From: Ancylomarina subtilis | Lineage (GTDB): Bacteria; Bacteroidota; Bacteroidia; Bacteroidales; Marinifilaceae | NCBI RefSeq assembly: GCF_004217115.1 | Contig: NZ_SHKN01000001.1 | Location: forward strand, 372,001-436,000 | Reading direction: 5' to 3' | DNA length: 64,000 bases | Part shown: in pieces, positions 1 to 8,386 of the stretch | Position numbering within the stretch: the stretch's first letter is position 1 | Layout: the number at the start of each line of letters is the position of its first letter | Notes under the pieces: generated by a model | Told to the model about the DNA's origin: nothing | The model's database searches: none | What the model saw: the letters and a program-made list of their open reading frames with translations, nothing else | Translations under genes and position numbers: made by a program

Positions 1-1209
1 TCCATTTTGCTATTATTTAGCATTTTTGCCTTTGCCGGGATTATATACACCTTTCGAATTAGTTCAATAATAGATGCCAGGCATATCAAGTTGGTTGAGT
101 ATTCTGAGAATGTAGAGGTTGAAGTTTTTAATGGTAGGATTCAGATGGATAACGTTCTGATTCAGAAAGATAGCTTGGCTTATGTTGGAATTAGAAAGAG
201 TTTTGATCAGGCTATTTTATATGTTAATCGATTGGCCGATATTGCTAATAAAACGAAAAGGGATGTACCCGACAGTAATCAGATTTTTGAACAAAAGTTG
301 TCCGAAACGAAAGAGTCGATAGAGCATTTGGATCAACTAATTATGTCGGGACATTATCTTAAGCAGCAAAGTTTGGATAGTACCATGTTGAGGGCTTATC
401 TTAATTTTAATCGCATATTTACTGAGTATGAAAAAACCCTTCAGAATTATATCAATGAGAGCAATTCAAGGCTTAAAAAAAAGATATTCCTTCTGCTGGG
501 AGCTATCTTTATTATTCTATTGGTGAGTTTGTTGCTTATAGCCAGATTAATGGATTCCCTGGTGAAAGCGGATAGACAAATTCTCAGCAATACCATGGAT
601 GTGGAACAAAGAGAACGACGACGAATTGCCATGGATTTACACGATGGTTTAGGTGCAATTCTTTCGAGTGTGGGCATGTATAGTAAAATTCTCCAGAAAG
701 AACTCGATGATAATAAGCAAGCCGGTGAAAAGCTGAAACATATCACAAATTTGTCTAATCAAGCCTTACAGGCAGTTGGTGAGATTATTAATAATTTGAA
801 TCCTTCTATCCTGAATCGGTATAATATTGTTGAATCATTGGAGAGGTTATGTTCCAAAATGAACAGTATTGGGGAAATGAAAGTTGAATTTGATAGCCGT
901 GAATTTTCTGGTGAAATGACCAAGAGTAAGGAGGTGATGCTTTATCGCATTTCAGGCGAATTATTAAATAATAGTTTGAAACATGCCAATGCTGATCATG
1001 CCAGAATTCAGCTTTCTCGAATTCGGGGTCATGTGATTCTTTCGTATCATGACAATGGTATTGGTTTTGAAATAAGTAAATTAGCCATGCATGGTAATGA
1101 TAAAATGGGACTATCGAATATTATTGAACGGGTTGAGTCTATAGGAGGGCATTGTGTTCTGGAGAGCTCGCCGGGGAATGGTTTTACGATAAGAATCGAA
1201 TTTAATTAG
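1..1209 (+). CDS. Sensor histidine kinase, LuxR/NarL two-component type (5' end cut off)
   Basis: The reading frame is open from the first base, so the true start lies upstream of the window; the first internal start-like codon is the TTG at 7. Numbering from that TTG, a short hydrophobic N-terminus is followed by a helical sensor region (about 15-157) and a second membrane segment (about 160-185). Next comes a HisKA_3 dimerisation helix, ERRRIAMDLHDGLG, with the phosphoacceptor His at about 212. The HATPase_c domain shows an N box (NNSLKHANA, near 320), a G1 box (DNGIGF, near 349) and GLSNIIERV. The family autophosphorylates on His and passes phosphate to a NarL-type regulator. That partner is encoded 22 bp downstream, so the two form an operon. 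The sensed signal cannot be told from the sequence. Confidence 0.93.
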   Translation, partial: SILLLFSIFAFAGIIYTFRISSIIDARHIKLVEYSENVEVEVFNGRIQMDNVLIQKDSLAYVGIRKSFDQAILYVNRLADIANKTKRDVPDSNQIFEQKLSETKESIEHLDQLIMSGHYLKQQSLDSTMLRAYLNFNRIFTEYEKTLQNYINESNSRLKKKIFLLLGAIFIILLVSLLLIARLMDSLVKADRQILSNTMDVEQRERRRIAMDLHDGLGAILSSVGMYSKILQKELDDNKQAGEKLKHITNLSNQALQAVGEIINNLNPSILNRYNIVESLERLCSKMNSIGEMKVEFDSREFSGEMTKSKEVMLYRISGELLNNSLKHANADHARIQLSRIRGHVILSYHDNGIGFEISKLAMHGNDKMGLSNIIERVESIGGHCVLESSPGNGFTIRIEFN

Positions 1210-1231
1210 GGGAATTTTAAAGAGCAATAAG

Positions 1232-1885
1232 ATGGAAAAGATAAAGATAGTTTTGGTAGACGATCATAAGATTTTTAGAGATGGGTTTCGTCTTTTGTTG
1301 CAGAGTTTCCCTTATGTAGAGATTATTGGGGAGGCATCAAATGGACAGGAATTTCTCGATTTACTAAAAACACAGGTCCCCGAAATTGTCTTTATGGATA
1401 TTAATATGCCTCAGGTTGATGGGGTTGAGGCCAGTAGACGAGCCGTTGAGCAATTCCCTGATATCAAGATTATTGCTCTTACGACCTTTCTCGATGAGGA
1501 TTATCTTGAACAAATGCTTATGGCAGGGGTAGAGGCTTATATGCTTAAGAATTCGGAATTGGATGAATTTGAAAAAGCGATTATGAAAGTTCATTCAGGT
1601 GGGAATTATTTCTCGGATGAAATTGTTAGCCTGTTATCGGATAAACTGAATCGTTTTAGAAAACGTAAGAAGGAACAAGCTGTTTTACCCGTATTCACCG
1701 AGAGAGAAAAGGAGATAATTGATTTGATTTGTAAAGGCTATGGTAATAAGGAAATTGCTGAGAAAACATTTTTAAGTACCAAAACCGTTGAAAAGCATAA
1801 GAGTAGTCTTTTTCAAAAAACCAATACGTTCAATACGGTTAATTTGGTCATTTATGCCTTCAAGAATCAGATTGTAAATCTGTAA
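1232..1885 (+). CDS. Response regulator, NarL/FixJ (LuxR) family
   Basis: This 217-residue protein has a receiver domain (1-120). It carries the acidic pair in VLVDDHKIF, the phosphoacceptor Asp56 in MDINMP, the conserved Thr in ALTTF and the Lys in MLKNS. A GerE/LuxR helix-turn-helix follows at about 150-212 (FTEREKEIIDLICKGYGNKE and KTVEKHKSSLF). It is the expected DNA-binding partner of the kinase immediately upstream. Length and domain order are standard. No target site can be assigned; the palindrome just downstream (1950-1981) is a candidate binding site but this is only a guess. Confidence 0.95.
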   Translation: MEKIKIVLVDDHKIFRDGFRLLLQSFPYVEIIGEASNGQEFLDLLKTQVPEIVFMDINMPQVDGVEASRRAVEQFPDIKIIALTTFLDEDYLEQMLMAGVEAYMLKNSELDEFEKAIMKVHSGGNYFSDEIVSLLSDKLNRFRKRKKEQAVLPVFTEREKEIIDLICKGYGNKEIAEKTFLSTKTVEKHKSSLFQKTNTFNTVNLVIYAFKNQIVNL

Positions 1886-1949
1886 TGAGGAATTCATTAT
1901 ATTTTTATAGTGAGGAAGCAATTTTTAAGCAGGCTTGCTTTGAAAAGGC

Positions 1950-1981
1950 CTTTCGAAGTAGGGGTTTCCCCCTTTCGAAAG
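1950..1981. repeat. Inverted repeat between response regulator and nhaA
   Basis: The arms CTTTCGAA (1950-1957) and TTCGAAAG (1974-1981) are perfect complements and enclose an inner GGGG/CCCC pair (1961-1964, 1968-1971). It could act as a weak terminator for the response regulator, but no T-run follows. It also overlaps the presumed -33 region of the nhaA promoter, so an operator is equally possible. Confidence 0.5.
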
Positions 1982-2003
1982 TTCGTTTAGCCTAGTAATT
2001 TTG
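1973..2003 (+). promoter_or_regulatory. Predicted Bacteroidota promoter for nhaA
   Basis: TAATTTTG at 1996-2003 matches the TAnnTTTG -7 element of Bacteroidota promoters exactly. TTTC at 1973-1976 sits 19 bp upstream, where TTTG is expected. This would start transcription near 2010 and leave a leader of about 100 nt before nhaA. Inferred from the motif alone. Confidence 0.45.
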
Positions 2004-2005
2004 CC

Positions 2006-2070
2006 GTGTACAGAGTGAGCATCCTTTTTATTTATCTCACGAAACAATTTGAAATTTCATCAAGTTACAC
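2006..2070 (+). promoter_or_regulatory. Possible structured 5' leader of nhaA
   Basis: GTGTA (2006-2010) can pair with TACAC (2066-2070), and GTGAG (2015-2019) with CTCAC (2036-2040), giving nested helices in the predicted leader. Ion-sensing leaders are known before nhaA genes in other phyla (nhaA-I/nhaA-II and DUF1646 RNA motifs). I cannot match this sequence to any of them, so it is recorded only as a candidate. Confidence 0.25.
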
Positions 2071-2107
2071 TGTATAGAAAACTGATTTTGACTAAAAAAG
2101 AATAATA

Positions 2108-3442
2108 ATGATACAATTTTTAAAAAAGAAGTTACCTCTCGATCGAATAAAAGATCCACTCGTTGAATTTGTTAAACTTGAAGCATTTGGAGGGATTGTT
2201 TTAATGACTTTCACTCTTTTGGCCTTGGGTCTGGCAAACTCAATTTTTGGAGATGCTTTTATAGCCCATTGGGAGAAGTATTTTGGGGTACATTTTGGCG
2301 ACTGGGAGCTGAGTAAAACATTAATTCATTGGATTAATGATGGCTTGATGGCTATTTTCTTCTTTGTTGTAGGACTGGAAATAAAAAGGGAAATGTTAAC
2401 CGGAGGGTTATCTTCGTTAAAAAATGCAACCCTTCCCATTTTTGCAGCTGTAGGTGGTATGTTGATACCTGCACTCATTTATGTTTTCTTTAATAGAGAA
2501 GGTGTAGGCACTCATGGTTGGGGAATCCCCATGGCTACTGATATTGCTTTTGCCTTGGGTATTTTGATTCTACTGGGTGATAGAATTCCAGTTTCCTTGA
2601 AACTTCTCTTAACTTCAATTGCAATTGTTGACGATATAGGTGCTGTTATTGTGATTGCTTTGTTTTACACTTCTGAGATCGATTGGATGTATCTGATTTA
2701 TGGAGGAGGGATATATGCGCTATTATGGGGGTTAAACATGTTGAAAATAAGAAGTATACCCGTTTATTTATTACTGGGGCTTTTGCTCTGGTACGTTTTA
2801 TTAAAATCAGGTGTGCATGCTACTTTAGCGGGTATCCTTTTGGCATTAACGATTCCTGCTCGCGCCAATTGCAATGTAATTGAATTTGTCAAGTCAGGCA
2901 CTTCGTTGCTAACACAGATGAGTAAAATTCCAGATAAGAGTACTGTTGCTGAGAAGGATAAGCATGTTCAGTCTTCGATTGAAACAATAGAGGACAATTG
3001 CAAGGAGGTTATTTCTCCGTTGCAGCGTTTGGAGCATGCACTGCATCCTTGGGTAGCTTATTTTATTGTGCCTTTATTTGCTTTCGCTAATGCAGGTATT
3101 TTTATCGATCATCAACTTTTAAATCAGGTTTTCGAACCCATATCTTTAGGAATTATATTGGGGCTTTTTCTAGGTAAACCTCTTGGTATATATCTTTTTG
3201 CCTTTGTGGGGGTTCGTTTGGGCTTTGCTCAGAAACCGATTGATGTCTGTTGGACACAAATCTTAGGAATTGGTTTCTTGGGTGGAATTGGTTTTACCAT
3301 GTCATTTTTTGTGTCACAATTAGCCTTTAGCGATGCTGCTGTATTGAGTCTTGCTAAAGTAGCTGTTCTGATTGCTTCAGTGCTGTCAGGGGTAATCGGC
3401 TTTTTAATTCTAAAATACTTTTCTAACAATCAAACGAATTAA
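2108..3442 (+). CDS. nhaA: Na+/H+ antiporter NhaA
   Basis: This 444-residue inner-membrane protein exchanges external H+ for internal Na+/Li+, supporting pH and sodium homeostasis. Diagnostic motifs are present: ATDIAFALGI with the conserved Asp, and the Asp-Asp pair of VDDIGAVIVIALFYT, which binds the ion in the E. coli enzyme. The C-terminal GIGFTMSFFVSQLAF segment is also typical. It is longer than E. coli NhaA (388 residues), mainly because of a charged loop around 275-305. It stands alone, with its own predicted promoter and a hairpin terminator. A second, NhaP-type antiporter is at 48782, which fits a marine lifestyle. Confidence 0.96.
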   Translation: MIQFLKKKLPLDRIKDPLVEFVKLEAFGGIVLMTFTLLALGLANSIFGDAFIAHWEKYFGVHFGDWELSKTLIHWINDGLMAIFFFVVGLEIKREMLTGGLSSLKNATLPIFAAVGGMLIPALIYVFFNREGVGTHGWGIPMATDIAFALGILILLGDRIPVSLKLLLTSIAIVDDIGAVIVIALFYTSEIDWMYLIYGGGIYALLWGLNMLKIRSIPVYLLLGLLLWYVLLKSGVHATLAGILLALTIPARANCNVIEFVKSGTSLLTQMSKIPDKSTVAEKDKHVQSSIETIEDNCKEVISPLQRLEHALHPWVAYFIVPLFAFANAGIFIDHQLLNQVFEPISLGIILGLFLGKPLGIYLFAFVGVRLGFAQKPIDVCWTQILGIGFLGGIGFTMSFFVSQLAFSDAAVLSLAKVAVLIASVLSGVIGFLILKYFSNNQTN

Positions 3443-3478
3443 TTTCAGATCAAGTTTAGTTTTTCAAGTTTAGTTTGT

Positions 3479-3507
3479 GGGCCGGGACGTCAGTTTCGGC
3501 CCTTGTT
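3479..3507 (+). terminator. Hairpin terminator after nhaA
   Basis: GGGCCG (3479-3484) pairs with CGGCCC (3497-3502), followed by TTGTT. It closes the nhaA transcript; the T-tract is short. Confidence 0.5.
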
Positions 3508-3540
3508 ATATGAATAAATGTAAAAAGAGTAAAAAATAAA

Positions 3541-3581
3541 AGTGAACGTTCATTCATTTTTAAAATATTTCTCTATATTTG
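3541..3581 (+). promoter_or_regulatory. Promoter with TetR-type operator for the detoxification cluster
   Basis: The perfect 10-bp palindrome TGAACGTTCA (3543-3552) lies within AGTGAACGTTCATT. TATATTTG (3574-3581) matches the -7 element TAnnTTTG, placing the palindrome over the -33 region, a classic repressor position. Nearly the same 14-mer (AATGAACATTCATT, 12 of 14 identical) occurs at 5319 before the second transcription block. The tetR gene between them is the likely source of the binding protein. Confidence 0.6.
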
Positions 3582-3626
3582 TATCGGTAAAGACAAAGAG
3601 ATGTATTAAAAAATAAATAAAGATTA

Positions 3627-4019
3627 ATGAAGAATCGTTTAAGTAAGATATGGGTGGCTGTGAGAATTCTATTTGCCATTTTCATGATAATGGGTGGGGT
3701 GCAGCATTTTCTAAAGCCAGACTTCTATTTGCCATTTGTTCCAGGATTTTTACCATTTCCAATGGCGATAATATACCTATCGGGTTTAGTTGAAATTTTG
3801 TTGGGAGCTTTACTTATTTTTTCAAGATATGCTAAGATTGCATCTTTGGGAATATTTATTCTGATGCTTGTGTTCTTGCCGATTCATCTTTGGGATGTGT
3901 TTGCTGATGCACCTGCAATAGGGAGTCATAAGGCCGCACTTATTCGTTTACCCGTACAATTCCTTTTTATGGCAATAGCCTGGAAAATTTATCAAGTCTC
4001 AACAAAGAAACAATTATAA
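3627..4019 (+). CDS. DoxX family membrane protein
   Basis: This 130-residue protein has four predicted transmembrane helices and a DoxX-like opening in which IMGGVQHFLKPDFYLPFVPG follows the first helix. DoxX-type proteins are small quinone- or redox-associated membrane proteins of poorly defined activity. It is the first gene of a co-directional cluster and is followed after 3 bp by a TetR regulator. A palindromic operator lies in its promoter, so it is probably repressed by that neighbour. The exact biochemical role is unknown. Confidence 0.8.
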   Translation: MKNRLSKIWVAVRILFAIFMIMGGVQHFLKPDFYLPFVPGFLPFPMAIIYLSGLVEILLGALLIFSRYAKIASLGIFILMLVFLPIHLWDVFADAPAIGSHKAALIRLPVQFLFMAIAWKIYQVSTKKQL

Positions 4020-4022
4020 AGC

Positions 4023-4601
4023 ATGGCAACACGAGTAAAAAGTATGGATAAGCGAAATGCCTTATTAAAAGCCACTTTAAGCTTGGTGAATAATAATGGT
4101 TTTCATGATGCGCCCATGTCTAAAATAGCCAAGATGGCTAAGGTTTCACCCGCAACCATTTATATTTATTTCGAAAACAAGCAAGATTTGATCAATCAGC
4201 TATACATGGAGGTTAAAATGGCCTTTACACAATATGCTTTTAAAGGGTATCGTCCTGAGATGCCTGTGAAGAAAGCTTTCGATCATATTTGGCACAATAT
4301 AGCAGACTACAAACTTAAAGAAGTTGAAGAAGCCTGGTTTCTATCCCAGTGTGATAACACCATCATGATTGATGAGACTAGTAGAGAGGAAGGTTTGAAA
4401 CAATTGCAACCTCTTCTTGATTTATGGGAAAGAGGCCAGAAGGAGGGAATTATCAAAAAGATGTCACCCTATTTATTATATGCCTATACCATTTATCCTT
4501 TGGCTTTTTTAATGAATAATCAAAAACGGGGGTATTATCAGTTGGATGATAAGAGCCTGGAACAAGCTTTGCAGGCGGCCTGGGATAGTATTCGAATTTA
4601 A
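4023..4601 (+). CDS. TetR/AcrR family transcriptional repressor
   Basis: The N-terminal 55 residues form a TetR helix-turn-helix (ISKIAKMAKVSPATIYIYFE and KQDLINQLY). The remaining helical part (to residue 192) is the ligand-binding and dimerisation region and is not conserved enough to name a ligand. It sits between two copies of a TGAAC(A/G)TTCA palindrome (3543 and 5321), the usual arrangement for autoregulation plus control of adjacent genes. The neighbours are carbonyl and aldehyde reductases, so the inducer may be a reactive electrophile. That is inference. Confidence 0.9.
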   Translation: MATRVKSMDKRNALLKATLSLVNNNGFHDAPMSKIAKMAKVSPATIYIYFENKQDLINQLYMEVKMAFTQYAFKGYRPEMPVKKAFDHIWHNIADYKLKEVEEAWFLSQCDNTIMIDETSREEGLKQLQPLLDLWERGQKEGIIKKMSPYLLYAYTIYPLAFLMNNQKRGYYQLDDKSLEQALQAAWDSIRI

Positions 4602-4612
4602 TGGATTGAATA

Positions 4613-5254
4613 ATGGGAAAAACAGCAATTATATTAGGCGCCACCGGGCTGACAGGAAAGCTGCTCTTGAATCGTTTACTGGCCGATGAAAGCTATGAAA
4701 CGGTTAAAGTGTTTTCACGAAGAGCTATGGGATTAGAACATCCTAAATTGGATGAGTATGTAGGCGATCTTTTTAAACTTGAACATTTTCAGTCCAATTT
4801 TACGGGGGACGAACTGTTCTGTTGTATAGGAACCACAGCTAAGAAAACCAGTGATAAAGCCATCTATAAGCAGATTGATTATGGTATCCCTGTTGCAGCT
4901 GCAAAACTTTGTAAGCAGAATGGTATTGAAAATTTCACAGTTGTATCTGCCTTAGGGGCAAATGCCAAAAGTTCGGTTTTTTACAACAGAACCAAGGGGG
5001 AGATGGAAGAAGAGGTTTTGAAACAGAAGATACAGCACACTTATATACTAAGACCTTCCTTAATTATTGGGCATCGAAATGAGAAGCGATTGGGTGAAGC
5101 CATTGCTTCGTGTTTTATGAATTTGATTCAGGTGTTTTTGGTAGGTAGATATAGAAAATATAGAGCTATTGAAGCAGAAACAATTGCTTCTGCGATGCAT
5201 CAGTTGAATCAAACGAAACCTGAAGATCAGATTTTTGAATCAGACCGGATATAG
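4613..5254 (+). CDS. NAD(P)-binding Rossmann protein, TIP30/atypical SDR-like
   Basis: This 213-residue protein opens with a beta strand and the dinucleotide-binding motif GATGLTG (8-14). A Y-x-x-x-K pair in FYNRTKGEMEEE lies about where extended SDR enzymes have their catalytic Tyr and Lys. The pattern (VVSALGANA, then SLIIGHR) matches the NAD(P)H-binding HTATIP2/YbjT group. It is probably an oxidoreductase or redox sensor; the substrate is unknown. It starts 11 bp after tetR, so it is probably in the same transcript. Confidence 0.8.
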   Translation: MGKTAIILGATGLTGKLLLNRLLADESYETVKVFSRRAMGLEHPKLDEYVGDLFKLEHFQSNFTGDELFCCIGTTAKKTSDKAIYKQIDYGIPVAAAKLCKQNGIENFTVVSALGANAKSSVFYNRTKGEMEEEVLKQKIQHTYILRPSLIIGHRNEKRLGEAIASCFMNLIQVFLVGRYRKYRAIEAETIASAMHQLNQTKPEDQIFESDRI

Positions 5255-5318
5255 GAATTAGGAAAAAGTATATAGATAATGATGACGTAAAGTCAGAACT
5301 TTTTTTGCTATAATAAAG

Positions 5319-5332
5319 AATGAACATTCATT
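5319..5332. promoter_or_regulatory. Second TetR-type operator
   Basis: AATGAACATTCATT is an inverted repeat with 6-bp half sites (AATGAA/TTCATT) around a 2-bp centre. It differs at only two positions from the site at 3541-3554. It lies 22 bp before the MDR oxidoreductase start, so that gene and those behind it probably form a second unit controlled by the same TetR protein. Confidence 0.6.
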
Positions 5333-5353
5333 AATAAAATAAAAAACGAAGAT

Positions 5354-6346
5354 ATGAAAACCATAAAGTTGAATAAAAGACCAGTTGGTACACCTCAGTT
5401 ATCCGATTTTAAATTAGAGACTGAAGAAAAACCTCAAATAAAAGCAGGCGAAATGCTTTTAAAGGCAACTTATATCTCAGTTGACCCTTATTTGCGAGGA
5501 CGTATGAGCGATGCAAAATCATATATCGCTCCTTTCGAATTGAATAAGGCTATGAGTTCAGGTATGATTGCCGAAGTGCTTGAATCGAATTTAGATAATT
5601 TCAGCAAAGGCGATTTTGTTTCAGGTATGCTGGAATGGAAAGAATACCAAAGCTCCAATGGTGAGGGACTGATTAAGGTGGATGCTCATCAGGCGCCTCT
5701 ATCAGCATATTTAGGCGTGTTGGGAATGACAGGTTTAACGGCTTATTTGGGTTTGACTGAAATTGGAAAGCCTAAAGCCGGAGAGACTGTTGTGGTTTCG
5801 GGTGCGGCTGGTGCAGTAGGCAGTATTGTAGGACAAATTGCAAAACTCTTAGGTTGTCGTGTTGTGGGTATCGCTGGTAGTGATGAGAAAGTGGAGCAGT
5901 TGAAGTCGGAATATGCATTCGATGAGGCGATTAATTACAACAGTACAACGAATATGAGTCAGGCTATTGCTGATGCTTGCCCCAATGGTGTGGATGTGTA
6001 TTTCGACAATGTGGGAGGTGAAATTTCGGATGCTGTGATGCTTAATGTGAATCGTTTTGCCAGAATTATAGTGTGTGGTGCCATCTCACTTTATAATGAA
6101 ACCTCGGTGCCTATGGGGCCTCGTGTACAGCCTATTCTGATCAAGAATTCTGTTTTGATGCAAGGTTTTATCGTTTCCAATTATATGGAAAAATTTGCTG
6201 AAGCAGTTCCTCAATTGGCCCAATGGCTAGGAGAAGGAAAATTAAAATTCACAGAAACGGTTGTAGAAGGTTTTGAGAATACACCTCAGGCATTTATCGA
6301 CCTTTTTGAAGGTAAGAATAAAGGCAAAATGATTGTGAAAATCTAA
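5354..6346 (+). CDS. NADP-dependent oxidoreductase, zinc-independent MDR family
   Basis: This 330-residue protein belongs to the medium-chain reductases of the leukotriene B4 dehydrogenase/CurA/YncB type, which reduce the C=C bond of alpha,beta-unsaturated carbonyls with NADPH. Visible are the N-terminal VDPYLRGRMSD segment, the nucleotide-binding SGAAGAVGSIVGQIAK motif and YFDNVGGE. The zinc-binding Cys cluster of alcohol dehydrogenases is absent. It follows a TetR-type operator and precedes an iron alcohol dehydrogenase, which suggests stepwise detoxification of reactive enals and aldehydes. Confidence 0.92.
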   Translation: MKTIKLNKRPVGTPQLSDFKLETEEKPQIKAGEMLLKATYISVDPYLRGRMSDAKSYIAPFELNKAMSSGMIAEVLESNLDNFSKGDFVSGMLEWKEYQSSNGEGLIKVDAHQAPLSAYLGVLGMTGLTAYLGLTEIGKPKAGETVVVSGAAGAVGSIVGQIAKLLGCRVVGIAGSDEKVEQLKSEYAFDEAINYNSTTNMSQAIADACPNGVDVYFDNVGGEISDAVMLNVNRFARIIVCGAISLYNETSVPMGPRVQPILIKNSVLMQGFIVSNYMEKFAEAVPQLAQWLGEGKLKFTETVVEGFENTPQAFIDLFEGKNKGKMIVKI

Positions 6347-6397
6347 GTAGATCATCTTATTGATGGTGAATTCTTATCAATTATTAAATATAAAAAA

Positions 6398-7558
6398 ATG
6401 AATCATTTCGAATATAAAAACCCAACCAAAATCATTTTTGGTCAAGACAAGATTACTGAATTGGCAAAAGAGATTCCTGCAAAGGCAAAGGTTCTGATTC
6501 TTTATGGAGGAGGAAGCATTAAAAGCAATGGTATTTACGATCAGGTTAAAACTGCTTTGGCTGATTTTAATGTGATGGAATTTGGTGGAATTCCTCCAAA
6601 TCCTGAGTACGCTGTTTTGATGGATGCATTGGATTTCATTAAATCGAATGAAATAAACTTTCTTTTAGCTGTTGGAGGGGGATCGGTTATCGATGGAACG
6701 AAATTTCTTGCGGCTGCAGCTTACCATGAAGGCGAAACACCCTGGGATATTTTAACGAGTAGAAAACCGGTAATGAAAGCCATGCCTTTTGCTTCTGTAT
6801 TGACACTTCCGGCAACGGGTTCGGAAATGAATTCCGGAGCTGTAGTAACCCGAAATGAGACCAGGGAAAAGCTAGCTATGGGTGGCCCTGCATTATTCCC
6901 TCAGTTCTCAATTCTCGATCCTCAGGTTATTCAATCCATTCCTGAGAGACAAATTGCCAATGGTTTGGCAGATGCTTTTACGCACGTTTTGGAGCAATAT
7001 CTGACCTATCCAACTGATGTTTTATTGCAAGATCGATTTGCTGAGAGCATCCTGCAAACTCTGATTGAAGTGGCACCAAAGATACTGAAGGATCCGAGTG
7101 ATTATAAGGCTGCATCCAATTTTATGTGGAGCTGTACTATGGCCTTAAATGGTCTGATTTCACAGGGCGTGCCTTCCGACTGGGCAGTGCATGCAATGGG
7201 CCATGAATTAACCGCTCTTTTTGGAATCGATCATGCCCGCACCTTAGCCATTATTGCCCCTAGTCATTACAAGTACAATATGGGAAGTAAAAAAGAGAAG
7301 CTGGCTCAATACGCCGAGCGAGTTTTTAACATCAGCGATGGCAGCATCGATGAGAAAGCACTTGCAGGTATCGATGCTACAGAATCGTTCTTCCATTCTT
7401 TGGGAATTCAAACAAAACTCTCAGAGTATACACAAGATTATAAAGGAACATCAGAATTAATTTCCGAACGCTTTACCGAACGTGGCTGGATGGGAATTGG
7501 TGAGCGAGGCAGTTTAAGTCCAGGTGATGTGGCGAAAATTGTCGAGATGGCTTATTAA
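6398..7558 (+). CDS. Iron-containing alcohol dehydrogenase, YqhD/BDH type
   Basis: This 386-residue group III alcohol dehydrogenase reduces aldehydes with NAD(P)H. It shows the nucleotide motif GGGSVIDGTKF and the metal ligands Asp and His in GLADAFTHVLEQY. Two more His ligands lie in the segment AMGHELTALFGIDHARTLAI. Similarity is closest to butanol dehydrogenase/YqhD, which scavenge short-chain and lipid-derived aldehydes. It lies 51 bp behind the MDR reductase in the same direction and is probably in that transcript. Confidence 0.93.
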   Translation: MNHFEYKNPTKIIFGQDKITELAKEIPAKAKVLILYGGGSIKSNGIYDQVKTALADFNVMEFGGIPPNPEYAVLMDALDFIKSNEINFLLAVGGGSVIDGTKFLAAAAYHEGETPWDILTSRKPVMKAMPFASVLTLPATGSEMNSGAVVTRNETREKLAMGGPALFPQFSILDPQVIQSIPERQIANGLADAFTHVLEQYLTYPTDVLLQDRFAESILQTLIEVAPKILKDPSDYKAASNFMWSCTMALNGLISQGVPSDWAVHAMGHELTALFGIDHARTLAIIAPSHYKYNMGSKKEKLAQYAERVFNISDGSIDEKALAGIDATESFFHSLGIQTKLSEYTQDYKGTSELISERFTERGWMGIGERGSLSPGDVAKIVEMAY

Positions 7559-7623
7559 GAGTTGGTGTTGACAGTAATAATTAATTATAAAATTTAATTC
7601 AGATGTTATTAAAAACAGGAATC

Positions 7624-8307
7624 ATGAATATTCTATTTGTATTAACCTCTCATTCGCAAATGGGAGATACAGGACATAAAACAGGTTTTTGGGTTGAAGA
7701 ATTTGCCAATCCATATTACGCGCTTCTTGATGCAGGAGCGAACATTACAATTGCGACCCCAAAAGGAGGGGCTGCCCCAATCGATCCAACTTCGGATTTG
7801 CCACAGAACAGCACGGAAGATACCCAACGATTTAAGAATGACGCAGCAACTCAGAAAAAGATCAATGAAACTCTGGCTTTAGCCGATATTAATTTTGAGG
7901 ATTACGATGCGGTATTTTACCCCGGAGGTCATGGACCGCTTTGGGATTTGGCAGAGGATCCTATTTCAGCAAAGCTGATTCAGGATTTTGATGCGGCTAA
8001 TAAACCCATTGCCTTTGTGTGTCATGCACCGGCTGCATTGCGCCACGTTAAGAATGCTGAAGGCGACTATCTAGTGAAGGGAAAGAAGGTCACAGGCTTT
8101 AGCAACGAGGAAGAAGAAGCGGTTCAGCTAAGCGCGATTGTTCCATTCCTGGTTGAGGATATGCTAAAAGCGAATGGTGGTATTTATTCAAGAGGCAAAG
8201 TATGGGAAGCTTATGCCCTTGAAGACGGCAACCTGATTACAGGCCAAAATCCAGCCTCATCGGCTCTTGTTGCTGAAATATTATTGAAGAAATTGCAAAA
8301 GAAATAA
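7624..8307 (+). CDS. DJ-1/PfpI family protein, Hsp31-like glyoxalase/deglycase candidate
   Basis: I place the start at the ATG of MNILFVLTSH (7624); an in-frame ATG at 7603 would add seven residues. The protein has the alpha/beta flavodoxin-like fold of the type 1 glutamine amidotransferase group. It has PGGHGPLWDL and the nucleophile elbow AFVCHAPAAL with the reactive Cys. Hsp31-like members act as glutathione-independent glyoxalases on methylglyoxal or as chaperones. Clustering with aldehyde and enal reductases fits carbonyl-stress defence. The activity is inferred from family and context. Confidence 0.88.
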   Translation: MNILFVLTSHSQMGDTGHKTGFWVEEFANPYYALLDAGANITIATPKGGAAPIDPTSDLPQNSTEDTQRFKNDAATQKKINETLALADINFEDYDAVFYPGGHGPLWDLAEDPISAKLIQDFDAANKPIAFVCHAPAALRHVKNAEGDYLVKGKKVTGFSNEEEEAVQLSAIVPFLVEDMLKANGGIYSRGKVWEAYALEDGNLITGQNPASSALVAEILLKKLQKK

Positions 8308-8331
8308 GTCGATTTGACTTTTTTATAAAAG

Positions 8332-8366
8332 GCCACAGTTTGAGTTTATCTTAAGCTGTGGCTTTA
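8332..8366. terminator. Terminator between convergent genes
   Basis: GCCACAG (8332-8338) pairs with CTGTGGC (8356-8362) across a 17-nt loop. It lies between the end of the detoxification cluster and the end of the convergent kinase gene, so it may serve both. Confidence 0.55.
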
Positions 8367-8386
8367 TCTATAACTGGCCATGGCTT

